Origin: Marinobacter alexandrii
GTDB taxonomy: Bacteria; Bacteroidota; Bacteroidia; Cytophagales; Cyclobacteriaceae
Assembly: GCA_039984955.1 (NCBI GenBank)
Contig: JBDWTN010000002.1
Span: forward strand, 1-39,148
Length of the DNA stretch: 39,148 bases
Direction: 5' to 3'
The notes beneath the pieces were generated by a model, which saw only the letters and a program-made list of their open reading frames with translations, ran no database searches and was not told where the DNA came from. Position 1 is the first letter of the stretch; the number at the start of each line of letters is the position of its first letter. This document shows positions 18,501 through 27,733 of this stretch, piece after piece. The translations under genes and the position numbers were made by a program.

Positions 18501-18842
18501 AGATTTTGCTCTCATGTAATAACCTTCAGCAAGAAGTGCCTGCCTGTCACCGCTCAAACTTAACCCTTGATTAATTACATACTCTGCACTGTCACATTTT
18601 CCTAGGTTTAGATAGCCATCTCCAAGCACGTAGTAAGTAGTAATGATATCATCGACATCCAAATCAATATTAAATGAAACCAATGCTTTTTGAAGTACAT
18701 TGATTGCACTATCATAATAGCCATTATAAATATGTTTTTCACCTCTTGTAAGAAGATGGTTTGCATCATTTGCTTGACCAAATGAGAGTGCTGGCAGTAA
18801 ATGTATAAACAGCCAGATTTTAGGTAAACTCCGTAAAGACAT
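15564..18842 (-). CDS. TPR-CHAT caspase-like protein with signal peptide and C-terminal membrane anchor
   Basis: The 1,092-residue protein has a signal peptide (to about residue 22, S-F-G-Q) and TPRs from about 28 to 480, many with the A-L-x-Y-x-x-x-x-L-x-I-R pattern. A helical segment follows (about 540-690), then a CHAT domain at about 700-1055. The predicted catalytic pair is visible: H915 in L-H-L-A-M-H-S and C962 in V-V-L-S-A-C-S-S-G-G-G. A membrane helix near the C-terminus (about 1068-1084) is followed by R-K-K-F-F. CHAT domains are caspase/separase-like proteases, though many bacterial members have no known substrate. With a signal peptide and a C-terminal anchor, the protein probably faces the periplasm. 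It converges on the sigma/anti-sigma pair with a 17-base overlap. Confidence 0.9.
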   Translation of the reverse strand: MSLRSLPKIWLFIHLLPALSFGQANDANHLLTRGEKHIYNGYYDSAINVLQKALVSFNIDLDVDDIITTYYVLGDGYLNLGKCDSAEYVINQGLSLSGDRQALLAEGYYMRAKSVSGCSNRWEEAKKDLFKSLLIKEALYGAESIAVSFDYNLMGYIYHFSAEYDSAEYYLDRALSIRSGNPEIDSVEISATYFYLGKVNQKKDRLKQALEYSLLALDIRQRLLPLNHPSTSNSLDDVGRIYKSFGNNDRALDYYQHGLEIRKKTLGDDHVNVGASYYSIGTLHGNMFNYRRAIHFIEQGNLILKNKYGEKIPVLHTYYAYLGQMYHKVGELKKAQELLSLSLSLSEKYLPEDHLYLAIIYNIIGQYHSDRNELDLQQTYHLKALNIYRARGIRTVNEADVLSELGKASLMTKDFSRAKKYFDESISIYKDHFGDKGSKMATLYQHKGNLKRQQGDLLAALNDYWMSLESLSFDSIEKDAVFDLKLLTHKQKALTSIHRIANTYRTLYNESKNVEDFKRSLQFFEKGISLIDLIGSEYQLEDSRTQLANDTRSFFNDAINATYEFYELTGEDEYKNNLFYIIEKSKSPVLLSRIQETEARQFSGVPDSLISKEIDFRVELSYYKDQLRNLRATNNENKVSFYQKEVFETQNAYERFKEELKSKFSNYYAYRYASDIIDISELRKSLPPETMMLEYYQGESEIYVLSISDQVFDIRQINISDTLTLSMYDYQKSLTDNVFIVNEPKVADSLLVTSAYRLCQILVSPNVQSAQNIQKLLIIPDGDLSELNFGTFLTKPAESGKIAYDLLTYLLSEYSISYAYSATLNFRKTTTTANLGFAGFAPSYEASLYTSIDSSQHPMTYELVREGRLPLPGAIEEVRKISIFFGGKIWINEEASESNFKSNAGKYSVLHLAMHSLLNGEEPEYSELLFNHQNDSLNDGYLTIDEIYNLDLDAAMVVLSACSSGGGALEVGEGPISFTRAFSYAGCPSVIMSMWKLPDASTNQIMVEFYHNIRSGDTKDVALRKAQLKYLESMDDPLYQHPFFWGSFVALGDTDPIASANNWSGKRMLFYAIGFLVILGFVFRKKFFTLGH

Positions 18843-18948
18843 GTTTTCCCTGTTTGGAACTAACTTGGTCGAATGAAGCTAGACATATTTAATCCCTTAT
18901 CAAAGAGACTTCATTGTCAAAATAATTGTCTGATAACTAAAGATAAGC

Positions 18949-20973
18949 TTATTGCTTATTGACTTCCTCCGATGAAAAATCATAGGTTCCTTCTTTTGAC
19001 AAACTTTCGATAACTAATTTCCTTTTCTTACCCTTTAATGATTCATCAAATTGATAAACTTTTTTTGGAGTGAAAATAAAATCAGAAATCCCTGATGAAT
19101 CAAACCTGTCTGAAACATCATTCGTTGATAGATTAAAATTGTAACCTGTAAATGATACAAAATTTTCATCTAAATCTTCATCTGAAATTTCATAAGAACC
19201 TTCTTTTGTTCTGATGACTATAATACCTTTAACGAAGGTCTTACCTATACTCCTAAGTGTCTCAGTCGTGTAAGCTGTTTTTATGCTTTCAATAGAATCC
19301 AGAGGTATGTCAAAAAGAGGAGAGGTATTTTTTAAGACCTTGTTATCCACGACAATTAATTGAGGTTTATCAAAAGTACCTTCGCCTGAATTGTACATCT
19401 TTAATATTTTGCTTCCTTGCTTTTCTGCTACGCTTACATTCATTACCGCCTCTTTGATGAACTCCTCAAAATTCTCAATCCCTCTGAAGTAATCCGACAG
19501 CCTAATTGATTCATCAAATTTGATATTATCCCAGAAATATCCTCTTTGCACTTCAGCATTAGAAAAAGTAGATAAAATGTATTTAAACTCAATGTTTGAA
19601 TTGAGAATGGAATCAGTCACTTCCTTAGGATAAAAACTTACACTGGAGAGATACGAAAAGTTATTGGTACTGTCACTATCGAACATGATTTTCATCTTCT
19701 CTGAGATATCTCTAGCACTATTATCCAGAATAGATATTTTAAAATTGTCTTGCCCGGATGGGAGAATAAGATCTAACGAAAACCTCCCATCTAGATCTAA
19801 TTTATGGGTTACATCAATCTCATTTTCAAAAAAATGTATTGCAATATTAGATTCTTCGATGAGATCCGAATCTCCTTCAACACGTCCATTCAATTGAATG
19901 TTCTTTTCAGGATAATATTTGATTTTAGAATCTGTCTTAACCGAGCCCACTATTTCTTGCCATTTTGTATATGAGTACGTTGAGTATTCTTTCAACTTAC
20001 TATCTGAAATAAGTTCCTCAAAATTGAAGTACTCAATATCCTCATTAAAGGGAAGATTGTAATAAAATCGATAGATCCTTTTGAACAATGAAATTGAATC
20101 AAACTCAAGAACATTTTTCTTTTCATCTAGTACAATCTTACTTATTAGATTGTTTTGGACGTTTAATTCTAGGCTATTCGCTGTATATTTCTTTCTTACC
20201 TCAGTACGGTTATTCTTCAAATAAAAACATCTTACAGCTCGGACATCCAAATTAGAATCAAGCAAAATCAATCTTTGAAATCCCCCTTTTAATTGACTTC
20301 TCGGGATATTAAAACCACTAACACTACCAACTGCATCAAGTTCCGCAATAAATTGTATTGACTTTAAACCCTCGCTAACTACATAGAATTTGCCCGTTTC
20401 GAGGGTACTGATTTTTAAAGACAAATGATTCGGCTCCCGAGCAATATCTATTCTATATTGATCATTTTTGTCAATCAGACCATTGCTAGTTGCTTCTGGA
20501 TTGATGTTTCTCACCACCTTCCCAGACGGAGCTTCTAACACATTTTGAATATATATAGGAACTCTATGAGATAGATATTCGATATTTTGATTTCTCATAA
20601 ATTCCGTATAGGCAACCATCTGATAATTACCAGAAGGTATATCGCGAGGTATATTTATCAGGCCTTCTGTAGAGCCTGAGTTCAGCCTTAAAATAAATTT
20701 TTTAGATACATTATTGCTTTCATGCAGTAAATCCACATGCAGTATTTTACTTAAATCAGTGTGCGAAAAATATTGATTCAGAACCGAGGCGTTAAACTCG
20801 AGGCTTTCTCCACTATAAAAAATTCTTTTATCCGGTTTTAAATATGCAAACTCATAAGTATTATAATACTTATAGTCATTGAACTTCTGGAGAATTTCAT
20901 TTTTCCTATTTTGAGCTAACAATGTTACGCTCAACAGGGTAAGGGTTAGAGGAAGGAAAAACCTAAGTATCAT
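18949..20973 (-). CDS. MG2-like protein with free-standing TonB-plug-like domain (module copy 2)
   Basis: This 674-residue protein has a signal peptide (to about residue 21, L-L-A-Q). Residues about 40-130 resemble an alpha-2-macroglobulin MG2 domain (Y-L-K-P-D-K-R-I-F-Y-S-G-E-S-L-E-F, then I-P-S-G-N-Y-Q-M-V-A-Y-T). A second beta-sandwich lies near 365-430. Residues 537-590 look like the end of a receptor plug (P-Q-L-I-V-V-D-N, then I-P-L-D-S-I-E-S-I-K, then F-V-K-G-I-I-V-I-R-T), yet no barrel follows. It is the last gene of the second module and overlaps the DUF4249 gene upstream by 4 bases (ATGA). It is probably periplasmic or surface-bound; the function is unknown. Confidence 0.8.
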   Translation of the reverse strand: MILRFFLPLTLTLLSVTLLAQNRKNEILQKFNDYKYYNTYEFAYLKPDKRIFYSGESLEFNASVLNQYFSHTDLSKILHVDLLHESNNVSKKFILRLNSGSTEGLINIPRDIPSGNYQMVAYTEFMRNQNIEYLSHRVPIYIQNVLEAPSGKVVRNINPEATSNGLIDKNDQYRIDIAREPNHLSLKISTLETGKFYVVSEGLKSIQFIAELDAVGSVSGFNIPRSQLKGGFQRLILLDSNLDVRAVRCFYLKNNRTEVRKKYTANSLELNVQNNLISKIVLDEKKNVLEFDSISLFKRIYRFYYNLPFNEDIEYFNFEELISDSKLKEYSTYSYTKWQEIVGSVKTDSKIKYYPEKNIQLNGRVEGDSDLIEESNIAIHFFENEIDVTHKLDLDGRFSLDLILPSGQDNFKISILDNSARDISEKMKIMFDSDSTNNFSYLSSVSFYPKEVTDSILNSNIEFKYILSTFSNAEVQRGYFWDNIKFDESIRLSDYFRGIENFEEFIKEAVMNVSVAEKQGSKILKMYNSGEGTFDKPQLIVVDNKVLKNTSPLFDIPLDSIESIKTAYTTETLRSIGKTFVKGIIVIRTKEGSYEISDEDLDENFVSFTGYNFNLSTNDVSDRFDSSGISDFIFTPKKVYQFDESLKGKKRKLVIESLSKEGTYDFSSEEVNKQ

Positions 20974-21932
20974 AAAATTCTATTTTCTGTAGCAGAAGTT
21001 TCTGCAACTGTTCTAAAAAGACCAACAACCTCATTTTGACACCCAATACATGAAATATTACCTGATATGGGAAAAGGGAATGTATCGAATATCAATCCAT
21101 TATTGTTAGTTAATTGTTGTATCTGTTCCCAGTATACATAGGATGAGAATGACATTGACTCTAGGTAAACTTTAAACTCAGTATTCCAGTCGTCTTCAAG
21201 CCGGCAACATGTAGGTACGCATCCATTAGATAGGTCTACTTCTCCTTCTCTATTTAAACAATCTGGATTACTATCATTCACAAATAGCCACGTTTGCTGA
21301 GTGGTCAGTCCTACAGGCACTTTTGTTGTATCAGAACTGCATCCATTATTACTTTCACATGAATACAGTGCATATTGTTTGTCAAATGAGGTCGTATCAA
21401 TTTCTGAGCTAAAAAAATCTAAATAGGTAAGCTCAAATCTTAACCGAGTGTACCTTCTTTCAGTTTGTGAGGGGATTTTGGCAATAGCTGCAACCGCATC
21501 TAATTTTTGAATGAGGTTTAAAGGTGTCAATATTGATGCGAAAGTATCAACTAGTGCCATGCTCAATGGAATAGGTTGAGGTATTGAATCAAATGAAGAT
21601 TCAATCATGATATCTGAATTGAAAGCTTCCATCTTATATCTAGTCCCTACTTCTCCTTTAAAATTAGATTCTTGCGGAATATAAACCCCTGATTTATAGC
21701 GAAAAAGGGAAATATCTCCTTTATCTGAAATTACGGAAATAGTCAAATCTGGAACTGGAATCTGAACACTATCATCAACCTGCTGAAATATTCTTATGTA
21801 AGACTGTCCTTCTAACGTAGATATTTTACCATCTACAACGTCAAGTATCGCCTTCGGCTTGCCTAACTCAAAAGGCTCTGTACATCCTATAAAGACAATG
21901 AAAATGATAAAATAAGGAATCGTATTTTTCAT
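20970..21932 (-). CDS. DUF4249 lipoprotein (module copy 2, second)
   Basis: The 320-residue protein has a lipoprotein signal with Cys17 in V-F-I-G-C-T-E-P-F-E. The body is strand-rich and carries the family's cysteine landmarks: A-L-Y-S-C plus G-C about six residues on, a C-C pair before E-D-D-W, and C-I-G-C in the C-terminal block running from F-D-T-F-P-F-P to V-V-G-L-F-R-T. DUF4249 proteins usually lie beside TonB-dependent receptors and have no known biochemical role; by position they replace SusD. It follows the first DUF4249 gene by 10 bases and overlaps the MG2 gene by 4. Confidence 0.88.
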   Translation of the reverse strand: MKNTIPYFIIFIVFIGCTEPFELGKPKAILDVVDGKISTLEGQSYIRIFQQVDDSVQIPVPDLTISVISDKGDISLFRYKSGVYIPQESNFKGEVGTRYKMEAFNSDIMIESSFDSIPQPIPLSMALVDTFASILTPLNLIQKLDAVAAIAKIPSQTERRYTRLRFELTYLDFFSSEIDTTSFDKQYALYSCESNNGCSSDTTKVPVGLTTQQTWLFVNDSNPDCLNREGEVDLSNGCVPTCCRLEDDWNTEFKVYLESMSFSSYVYWEQIQQLTNNNGLIFDTFPFPISGNISCIGCQNEVVGLFRTVAETSATENRIL

Positions 21933-21942
21933 TTTATAATTT

Positions 21943-22902
21943 TTACAGAATCACAGTTTTTTTCTCAAATGTCTCTGAAACAGTTCTAAATATTCCGACT
22001 ACTTCTTTGTCGCAATTTTCACATGAAATATTACCTGATATTGGAAAAGGATACGTATCAAATATTAATCCGTTATTCTGTCTTAATCTCACCACCTCTG
22101 CCCAAAATTCATAAGACTCTTGAGACATAGATTCTACTCTAATTTCAAATTCTGCTGGCCAGTCCTCAAAATACTGACAACATGAAGTTGCATTACAGTT
22201 TTCAAGAAGATTTAATGTATCAGCCGCACTACCGCAGGCTTGTGTATTTAATAGGAAAAACCACTCATGTCGAGTAGTTGAACCGACTGGTATATTAGTA
22301 GAAGTTAAACATGAGACATCATCATCACAAGAATACAATACAAATTCATCTTCGGTCTGGACCTCTACAGTTTTCTCTGTGAAATAATCAATGTAGCTGT
22401 ATTTAAAGTCCATCCTGGAAAAAATCGAATTCTCTTGAGAAGGAATCTCGGCTATTACCGCTGTGCCCTGACTAAAATTTATAATATTTAGGCTATTTAA
22501 AATTGCTATAGTTGTGTCTTTTGTATTGAGTTCAAATTCAATCGGTTCGACGAGCATGTCATATGTAGACTCGAAGAATAAATCCTCCGGACCTCTAGCT
22601 TCCATTCTGTATCTTTCACCAACCACTCCAGTAAATCCAGCGGCAGGAAGGTATAAATTCGACCCCTTACTTGTTCTAAAAGCGAATTCATCTCCACTTT
22701 CTGTCATCACATTGACGACCAGATCAGGGAAACTCGTGATATTTCCCTCCTCATTAAGTCTATAAATACGTATGAAAGATCTAGAGATCAGATTCGAAAT
22801 TTGTCCTTCCACAACAATAATTTCCGATTTCTTGTCTATTTCGAATGGTTCTGAGCATGAAACGACAAAGACTGAGACGTAAATGAGTAGATTCCTAATC
22901 AT
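21943..22902 (-). CDS. DUF4249 lipoprotein (module copy 2, first)
   Basis: The 319-residue protein has a lipobox with Cys16 (F-V-V-S-C-S-E-P-F-E-I). It shares the cysteine landmarks of its paralogs: V-L-Y-S-C and S-C, C-C before F-E-D-W, and C-E-N-C in the C-terminal block F-D-T-Y-P-F-P-I-S-G-N-I-S-C. The ATG shares one base with the TonB receptor stop (TAATG), so translation is probably coupled to the receptor. The product is probably an outer-membrane lipoprotein forming a complex with that receptor; this is inferred from gene order. Confidence 0.88.
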   Translation of the reverse strand: MIRNLLIYVSVFVVSCSEPFEIDKKSEIIVVEGQISNLISRSFIRIYRLNEEGNITSFPDLVVNVMTESGDEFAFRTSKGSNLYLPAAGFTGVVGERYRMEARGPEDLFFESTYDMLVEPIEFELNTKDTTIAILNSLNIINFSQGTAVIAEIPSQENSIFSRMDFKYSYIDYFTEKTVEVQTEDEFVLYSCDDDVSCLTSTNIPVGSTTRHEWFFLLNTQACGSAADTLNLLENCNATSCCQYFEDWPAEFEIRVESMSQESYEFWAEVVRLRQNNGLIFDTYPFPISGNISCENCDKEVVGIFRTVSETFEKKTVIL

Positions 22903-25538
22903 TAAAACTCAAATTTGTATGTTATAGTAGGAATCATTCTTCCAACATTGACCAATGCAAAAGGCTGTGATGGGGCGTTGTTTTCGCTTGAGAAGAAAAC
23001 GGTAGCTATGTTATCTCTCCCGTAAACATTATAGAGTGCAAAAACCCAGCGATCGTTGTTCTTTTTAGTTTTGCGAATCCTACTCTTAAGAGTAACTACC
23101 AAATCAAGTCGATGATAGTCAGGAATTCTATCTGAATTTCGATTCGAGAAGAATGGAACTCTTACACCATCTATTGCAAAAATATTTACAGGTGTGTTAA
23201 TTGGAGCTCCTGTCAGATAGGTGAAATTTGATGACAATGTCCACTTCTTAGAAAGCTTAAGGTCAAAGCTTGCTTTGAAATTGTGAGGTCTATCTGAATA
23301 AAAAGGATACTTGTTTCCTGAGTTTATTTCCACACCTTGTCTGGCATCATTTACCGTTACAAAAGTCCGCGAATAGGTATAAGACGCTAAACCTGTAAAT
23401 AGTCCCTTCTCTTTAGAAACCAATAATTCCACTCCATAAGATCTTCCCTCTCCTCTTAATATCTCTTGTTCTATGTTTTCATTCAAAACCAAATTGGCTC
23501 CATTTCTGTACTCAACCAGATCACTCATTATTTTATAAAAACCATCAACTGATATCGAAATATTATTTTTTATCAAATTATGAGTATATCCCAAAGAAAA
23601 CTGATCGATTTGAGTAGGTGGAATAAACCTATCGCTTGCTTTCCAAACAGTAGATGGGTTGATAAGAACCGTATTTGAAATAAGGTGCAAAAATTGGTTG
23701 ACTCTTGAATATCCTGCGGTTATTGAATTTTCATTGATATTATACTTTATCCCTACTCTTGGCTCCCACGTGTATTTTGAATAATTTAAATCTCCATCAT
23801 TAATTATCTCTTGCCCAATAATATTGTCCTGTGTAAAAGGGGCTCCATTTCCGTAAACATTAATCTCTGAAGGTCCTAAATTCATGAAGTAATTAAATCG
23901 CAAGCCTGTGGTAATTTCTAAATAATCAGAAACCTTCGTTAGGTAACTCGCGTGAATCCCAATATTCAAGGCATCTTCCTCATCTAAGGATTTTTCTTCA
24001 ACAATTGAATTCGATGTTGTTGGTTTGATGTTACCTAAATCAATATTGTATTTTGTTACATCAACTCCCGCAATAATTCGTTCGTTACTTATATTGCTCT
24101 TAAGCGAGTATTCGGAGATACCATTTTCAAAATCAAATTCATCATTGAAGATTAAGCTTTCCGAATTATTGTTGAGCGTACTAGAAGCAACTTCAGATTC
24201 CAAGATCCAATCATTCTTAAGAATTTTTGTCCACTTAAACTGATTATTGAATGTAGACCACTGATAGATTATTTTATCTGAAAATTTAAAAAAGTCTTCT
24301 CCGTAGTAGCTAGAGAAAAATATGCTGTTTTTATCGTTTATGCGATATCTAGAAGAAAAATTAGCATCACCAAATTGTGCAGAACTCTGAAGGATGTCCT
24401 TATCAGGAACGAGTCCCAAAATCCAATTAATGTAAGAAATTCGACCGCCTATATGCAGATCGAGTTTATCATCAAGTAACTTGGTTTTAACTCCTAAATT
24501 TGAATTAACAATACCTACTCCTCCATATACATTTAACTTCTTAGTTGCCCATTTATTCATCTTTACATCCAATACCGAGGAAGCTCTAATGCCATATTTA
24601 GCAGGGATATTACCTTTAAGGATAGTCACATCCGAAACAAAATCTCCGTTAAAGACTGAAAAGAAGCCAAGTAAGTGACCTGGATTAAAAATTGTTGTAT
24701 TATTCATCAATACCAGCGTCTGATCATTACTACCTCCTCTAACATTTAGATATGAAGAGCTTTCCCCAGAAATGGTGATTCCAGGAAGTGTAGTTATGCT
24801 CTTTACTACATCAATATCCCCTGAGAAAGAAGCTAATTTCTCTAGTTTGTCTATCCCTATTCTTTGGATGCCAATAGCTGGGCCGTAGGCATTGTCAGTA
24901 AGCCCTTGCTGTTCGACTACTACTTCATCCAGTAATCTGGATTCCGGAAATAGTGAAATATTTATGCTTCCAGATGAATAGAAGGTGATAAGTCTTGTTT
25001 CATTCTCTCGCCCCACATAGCTATACTGCAATTCATAGTTCCCAGGTCTCAGTTTTAAAGCATAGCTACCATCTGAGCTAGTACGACTAACTAAGCTGCC
25101 ATTCATGAGGATATTGACGCCAATTAAAGGTTCACTAAACTCATCATTGACCACTCCATTCAAAGTATATTCTTCATTTGGATTAAATCTATCTGGGTCA
25201 CCTATTCTAATATTTTCAACTATTCTTGAACTCCCAGATATACTATTCAATAAAGCTTGTTTTTCTACTTCTAACCTATTTGGGTATATAAAGACAAACT
25301 TTTCTTGGTGCGTATGGAGTCGGAGACCTGTGTTTGAAATAGCTTCTTGAATAACATTGAGATAGTCTGGATCTTGGTAATCCGGAACACGCAATGAATC
25401 TATCCAGACTTTCTTAAATAAGAATGTTTGGTTAGTTGTTGAATCCAAATGGGCTAGATATTTATCTAACGATGTTGAATTCTGGCAATAGGTATACCCT
25501 ATTGCGCAATAGGCAATTACTGTTAATAGTCTCTTCAT
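22902..25538 (-). CDS. TonB-dependent receptor with STN-like and carboxypeptidase-type domains (module copy 2)
   Basis: This 878-residue outer-membrane receptor has a signal peptide (residues 1-19, ending Y-C-Q). An STN-like segment covers about 22-87 (Y-L-N-V-I-Q-E-A-I-S-N-T-G-L-R-L). A carboxypeptidase-regulatory-like sandwich covers 124-203, and a plug about 214-330 with L-P-G-I-T-I-S-G-E-S-S-S-Y-L-N-V-R-G-G. The barrel ends in T-I-T-Y-K-F-E-F, with the terminal Phe needed for BAM assembly. The substrate cannot be told. STN domains in other receptors signal to anti-sigma factors. It heads the second module; the 59-bp block at 25555-25613 precedes it. Confidence 0.93.
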   Translation of the reverse strand: MKRLLTVIAYCAIGYTYCQNSTSLDKYLAHLDSTTNQTFLFKKVWIDSLRVPDYQDPDYLNVIQEAISNTGLRLHTHQEKFVFIYPNRLEVEKQALLNSISGSSRIVENIRIGDPDRFNPNEEYTLNGVVNDEFSEPLIGVNILMNGSLVSRTSSDGSYALKLRPGNYELQYSYVGRENETRLITFYSSGSINISLFPESRLLDEVVVEQQGLTDNAYGPAIGIQRIGIDKLEKLASFSGDIDVVKSITTLPGITISGESSSYLNVRGGSNDQTLVLMNNTTIFNPGHLLGFFSVFNGDFVSDVTILKGNIPAKYGIRASSVLDVKMNKWATKKLNVYGGVGIVNSNLGVKTKLLDDKLDLHIGGRISYINWILGLVPDKDILQSSAQFGDANFSSRYRINDKNSIFFSSYYGEDFFKFSDKIIYQWSTFNNQFKWTKILKNDWILESEVASSTLNNNSESLIFNDEFDFENGISEYSLKSNISNERIIAGVDVTKYNIDLGNIKPTTSNSIVEEKSLDEEDALNIGIHASYLTKVSDYLEITTGLRFNYFMNLGPSEINVYGNGAPFTQDNIIGQEIINDGDLNYSKYTWEPRVGIKYNINENSITAGYSRVNQFLHLISNTVLINPSTVWKASDRFIPPTQIDQFSLGYTHNLIKNNISISVDGFYKIMSDLVEYRNGANLVLNENIEQEILRGEGRSYGVELLVSKEKGLFTGLASYTYSRTFVTVNDARQGVEINSGNKYPFYSDRPHNFKASFDLKLSKKWTLSSNFTYLTGAPINTPVNIFAIDGVRVPFFSNRNSDRIPDYHRLDLVVTLKSRIRKTKKNNDRWVFALYNVYGRDNIATVFFSSENNAPSQPFALVNVGRMIPTITYKFEF

Positions 25539-25554
25539 ACTAAGTCAGGTTTTA

Positions 25555-25613
25555 AGCTAACATGTCATTGCTACTAAACCACTATCTTTTTGCTAATAAA
25601 CTACAGGATTTTC
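25555..25613 (-). promoter_or_regulatory. Conserved upstream block of TonB receptor gene, module copy 2
   Basis: This 59-bp block starts 17 bases upstream of the receptor ATG. It aligns with almost no gaps to the blocks at 32368-32426 and 33609-33667. Shared parts, read on the plus strand, are AGCTAA at one end, AAACCA near position 22 and GGATTTT near position 52. On the minus strand the middle reads TGGTTTAG, a weak match to the -7 box. It is a candidate promoter plus operator; no factor is assigned. Confidence 0.5.
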
Positions 25614-25696
25614 TGTCATCCTCATTCACAAAATTTTGATATCTAGCTCTATCTAGTCACAGTTATTTCATGAAAGTAAATAGTTAAAGTCATTTA

Positions 25697-27733
25697 TCAG
25701 TTTTTTAAAACTTTACTGATATGGTAATAACTCCCCTTTTTATCTATCATCTCAACATTAAATTTTAGATTATCGCCAGGGTCCACTCTTATCTTTTTGG
25801 ATACCTTCTTATCCGAAGATAACTCAAGAAGTTTTGAGTTACTGAAGTCTTTAGCAGTGAGGTTTTCAATTTCTTTGCTTGAATATCCAATAAACTTCCT
25901 CAATAGTTGATGATCAATATATTCATCATCTATGTCAATTGGTTCTATTGTTTTGATCACAAGAATACCTTTTACAAAGGATGTTCCCATTTGTCTTAGC
26001 GTACTTTTATCGTAGGTAATATGTAGCGATTCAATTGTCTGAAGTGGAATATCAAACAGTGGCTTAGGATTCTTCAACAAAATATTATTCAAGATTAGCA
26101 ACTGAGGAGCGTCATACTTTTGCCCTTGAGGATCTATCATATTAAGGAGCATTTCTCCATTCCTTCTCGCAATTGAAACACTTTCTACAGCCTCTCTGAT
26201 AAATTCTTCAAAATCTTTTAGTCCTCTATAATCTTGTACCTTGATTACATTATCAAATATGAGATTGTCATTCTCCCAAAAGAATGGTTCAGACTTTCTT
26301 ACTCCATAGAAGGTTGAAAGAGCATAATTAAATTCATTCTCTTTTTCAATTAAGGAATCCGTTAGTGCATCAGCATAATAATCAGTTGAACTCTTATACT
26401 CTGACATATATTCATCATGGAATTCTAACTTAAAATGTTTACTCATGTCCTTCCCATACTCATCAAGTATTGAAGCATGGAATGAATCATTTGGGATAGG
26501 TAAGCTTACCTCCAGAAAAAACTCTCCAAGCCTACTGAAAGGCACAATGGTTTCTAATCCATTATTAAAAAAATGAATTGCGAGACTAGCTTCTGTAATA
26601 AGCCTGTCATCACCATCTATCCTACCTCTTATTTGTATGTTTTTCTCTGGATAAAACGTAATCATGTTATCCGTTTTACTTGGCGCTACTATGTTTTTCC
26701 ATTGATTAAGGGAGTATCGCGAATACTTATCTAAAGTAGATTGAGAGGTCAATTGCTCAAAGTCCAGATGGATCAGTTTGGATTGGTTGGGGAAATGATA
26801 AAACAATTCGTAAATCCTTCTGAACATATCAATCGGATCATTCTGAATACTTGATTCATCGTCTACAATTGCAACTTTCGAGATCAGGTTATTTTCGAAA
26901 TTCACTGAAACTTTTCCGTCATTGACCGATTCAACCTCAAACGATGATTGTCCTTTTCGAGGTTTAAAGTAGAACTGCTTAATTGCCAACACATTTTTTG
27001 TCTCATCCAATAAAATCATTTTTTGAAACCCACCCTTTAGTTGGGATTTAGGAATACGGATATTCAAATAATTTTTCTTCAGCTTCACTTTCGCCACAAA
27101 CTGTAAAGATTGAAAACCTTCACTGACTAAATAATAAAAACCTTTCTTACTGGATTCTGAACTTAGCTCAACAAAAAGGTTTGAAGCTTCTTCTTCTATT
27201 TCAATTTTAAAGTTGGTTTCTACATCGTCTTCCTCTTCATCTTTGAGTATTGAGTAATCCAAACCTTTCACTATTTGTTGCGCTTTATCTGCAGTATTCT
27301 GTATGTAAATAGGCAACCTATAGGCATGCTTTTCAAAAATGAAATTTCTCATGAAATGAGTATAGGCTACTATTTGATAGTTACCAGTTGGTATATCTCT
27401 TGGTAAATTGATATGTCCATTTTTCATACCAGAGTCAAGTCGATAAATATACTTTTCATGAAAAATTTCATCTTCATGAATAAGTTCTAAATAAGCTATT
27501 TCACTTAAAATACTTGGAGACAGGTATTGATCTAATATCAATAAGCTAAAATCCAAAGCACTGCCATTGTAATAAATTTTCTGATTCGTCTTTAGGTATG
27601 CATATTCAGTTGCATTTTCTGACCTATAGTTTTTATAAATCTCTATGATTTGATTCTCAATGTCTTGAGCTTTATTTGAATGAGGATAAAGACAAAAAAG
27701 TAAGCATAAAAGGATTACAATCTTCTGTATCAT
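25697..27733 (-). CDS. MG2-like protein with free-standing TonB-plug-like domain (module copy 1)
   Basis: The 678-residue protein is a paralog of the one at 18949-20973. A signal peptide (about 1-22) is followed by the MG2-like segment (Y-L-K-T-N-Q-K-I-Y-Y-N-G-S-A-L-D-F, then I-P-T-G-N-Y-Q-I-V-A-Y-T) and a middle beta-sandwich introduced by F-Y-P-E-K-N-I-Q-I-R-G-R. The plug-like segment at 543-595 has P-Q-L-L-I-L-N-N, I-P-L-Q-T-I-E-S-L and F-V-K-G-I-L-V-I-K-T. The start overlaps the DUF4249 stop by 4 bases. It is the last gene of module copy 1; 158 bases then separate it from the next receptor gene. The function is unknown. Confidence 0.8.
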   Translation of the reverse strand: MIQKIVILLCLLFCLYPHSNKAQDIENQIIEIYKNYRSENATEYAYLKTNQKIYYNGSALDFSLLILDQYLSPSILSEIAYLELIHEDEIFHEKYIYRLDSGMKNGHINLPRDIPTGNYQIVAYTHFMRNFIFEKHAYRLPIYIQNTADKAQQIVKGLDYSILKDEEEDDVETNFKIEIEEEASNLFVELSSESSKKGFYYLVSEGFQSLQFVAKVKLKKNYLNIRIPKSQLKGGFQKMILLDETKNVLAIKQFYFKPRKGQSSFEVESVNDGKVSVNFENNLISKVAIVDDESSIQNDPIDMFRRIYELFYHFPNQSKLIHLDFEQLTSQSTLDKYSRYSLNQWKNIVAPSKTDNMITFYPEKNIQIRGRIDGDDRLITEASLAIHFFNNGLETIVPFSRLGEFFLEVSLPIPNDSFHASILDEYGKDMSKHFKLEFHDEYMSEYKSSTDYYADALTDSLIEKENEFNYALSTFYGVRKSEPFFWENDNLIFDNVIKVQDYRGLKDFEEFIREAVESVSIARRNGEMLLNMIDPQGQKYDAPQLLILNNILLKNPKPLFDIPLQTIESLHITYDKSTLRQMGTSFVKGILVIKTIEPIDIDDEYIDHQLLRKFIGYSSKEIENLTAKDFSNSKLLELSSDKKVSKKIRVDPGDNLKFNVEMIDKKGSYYHISKVLKN

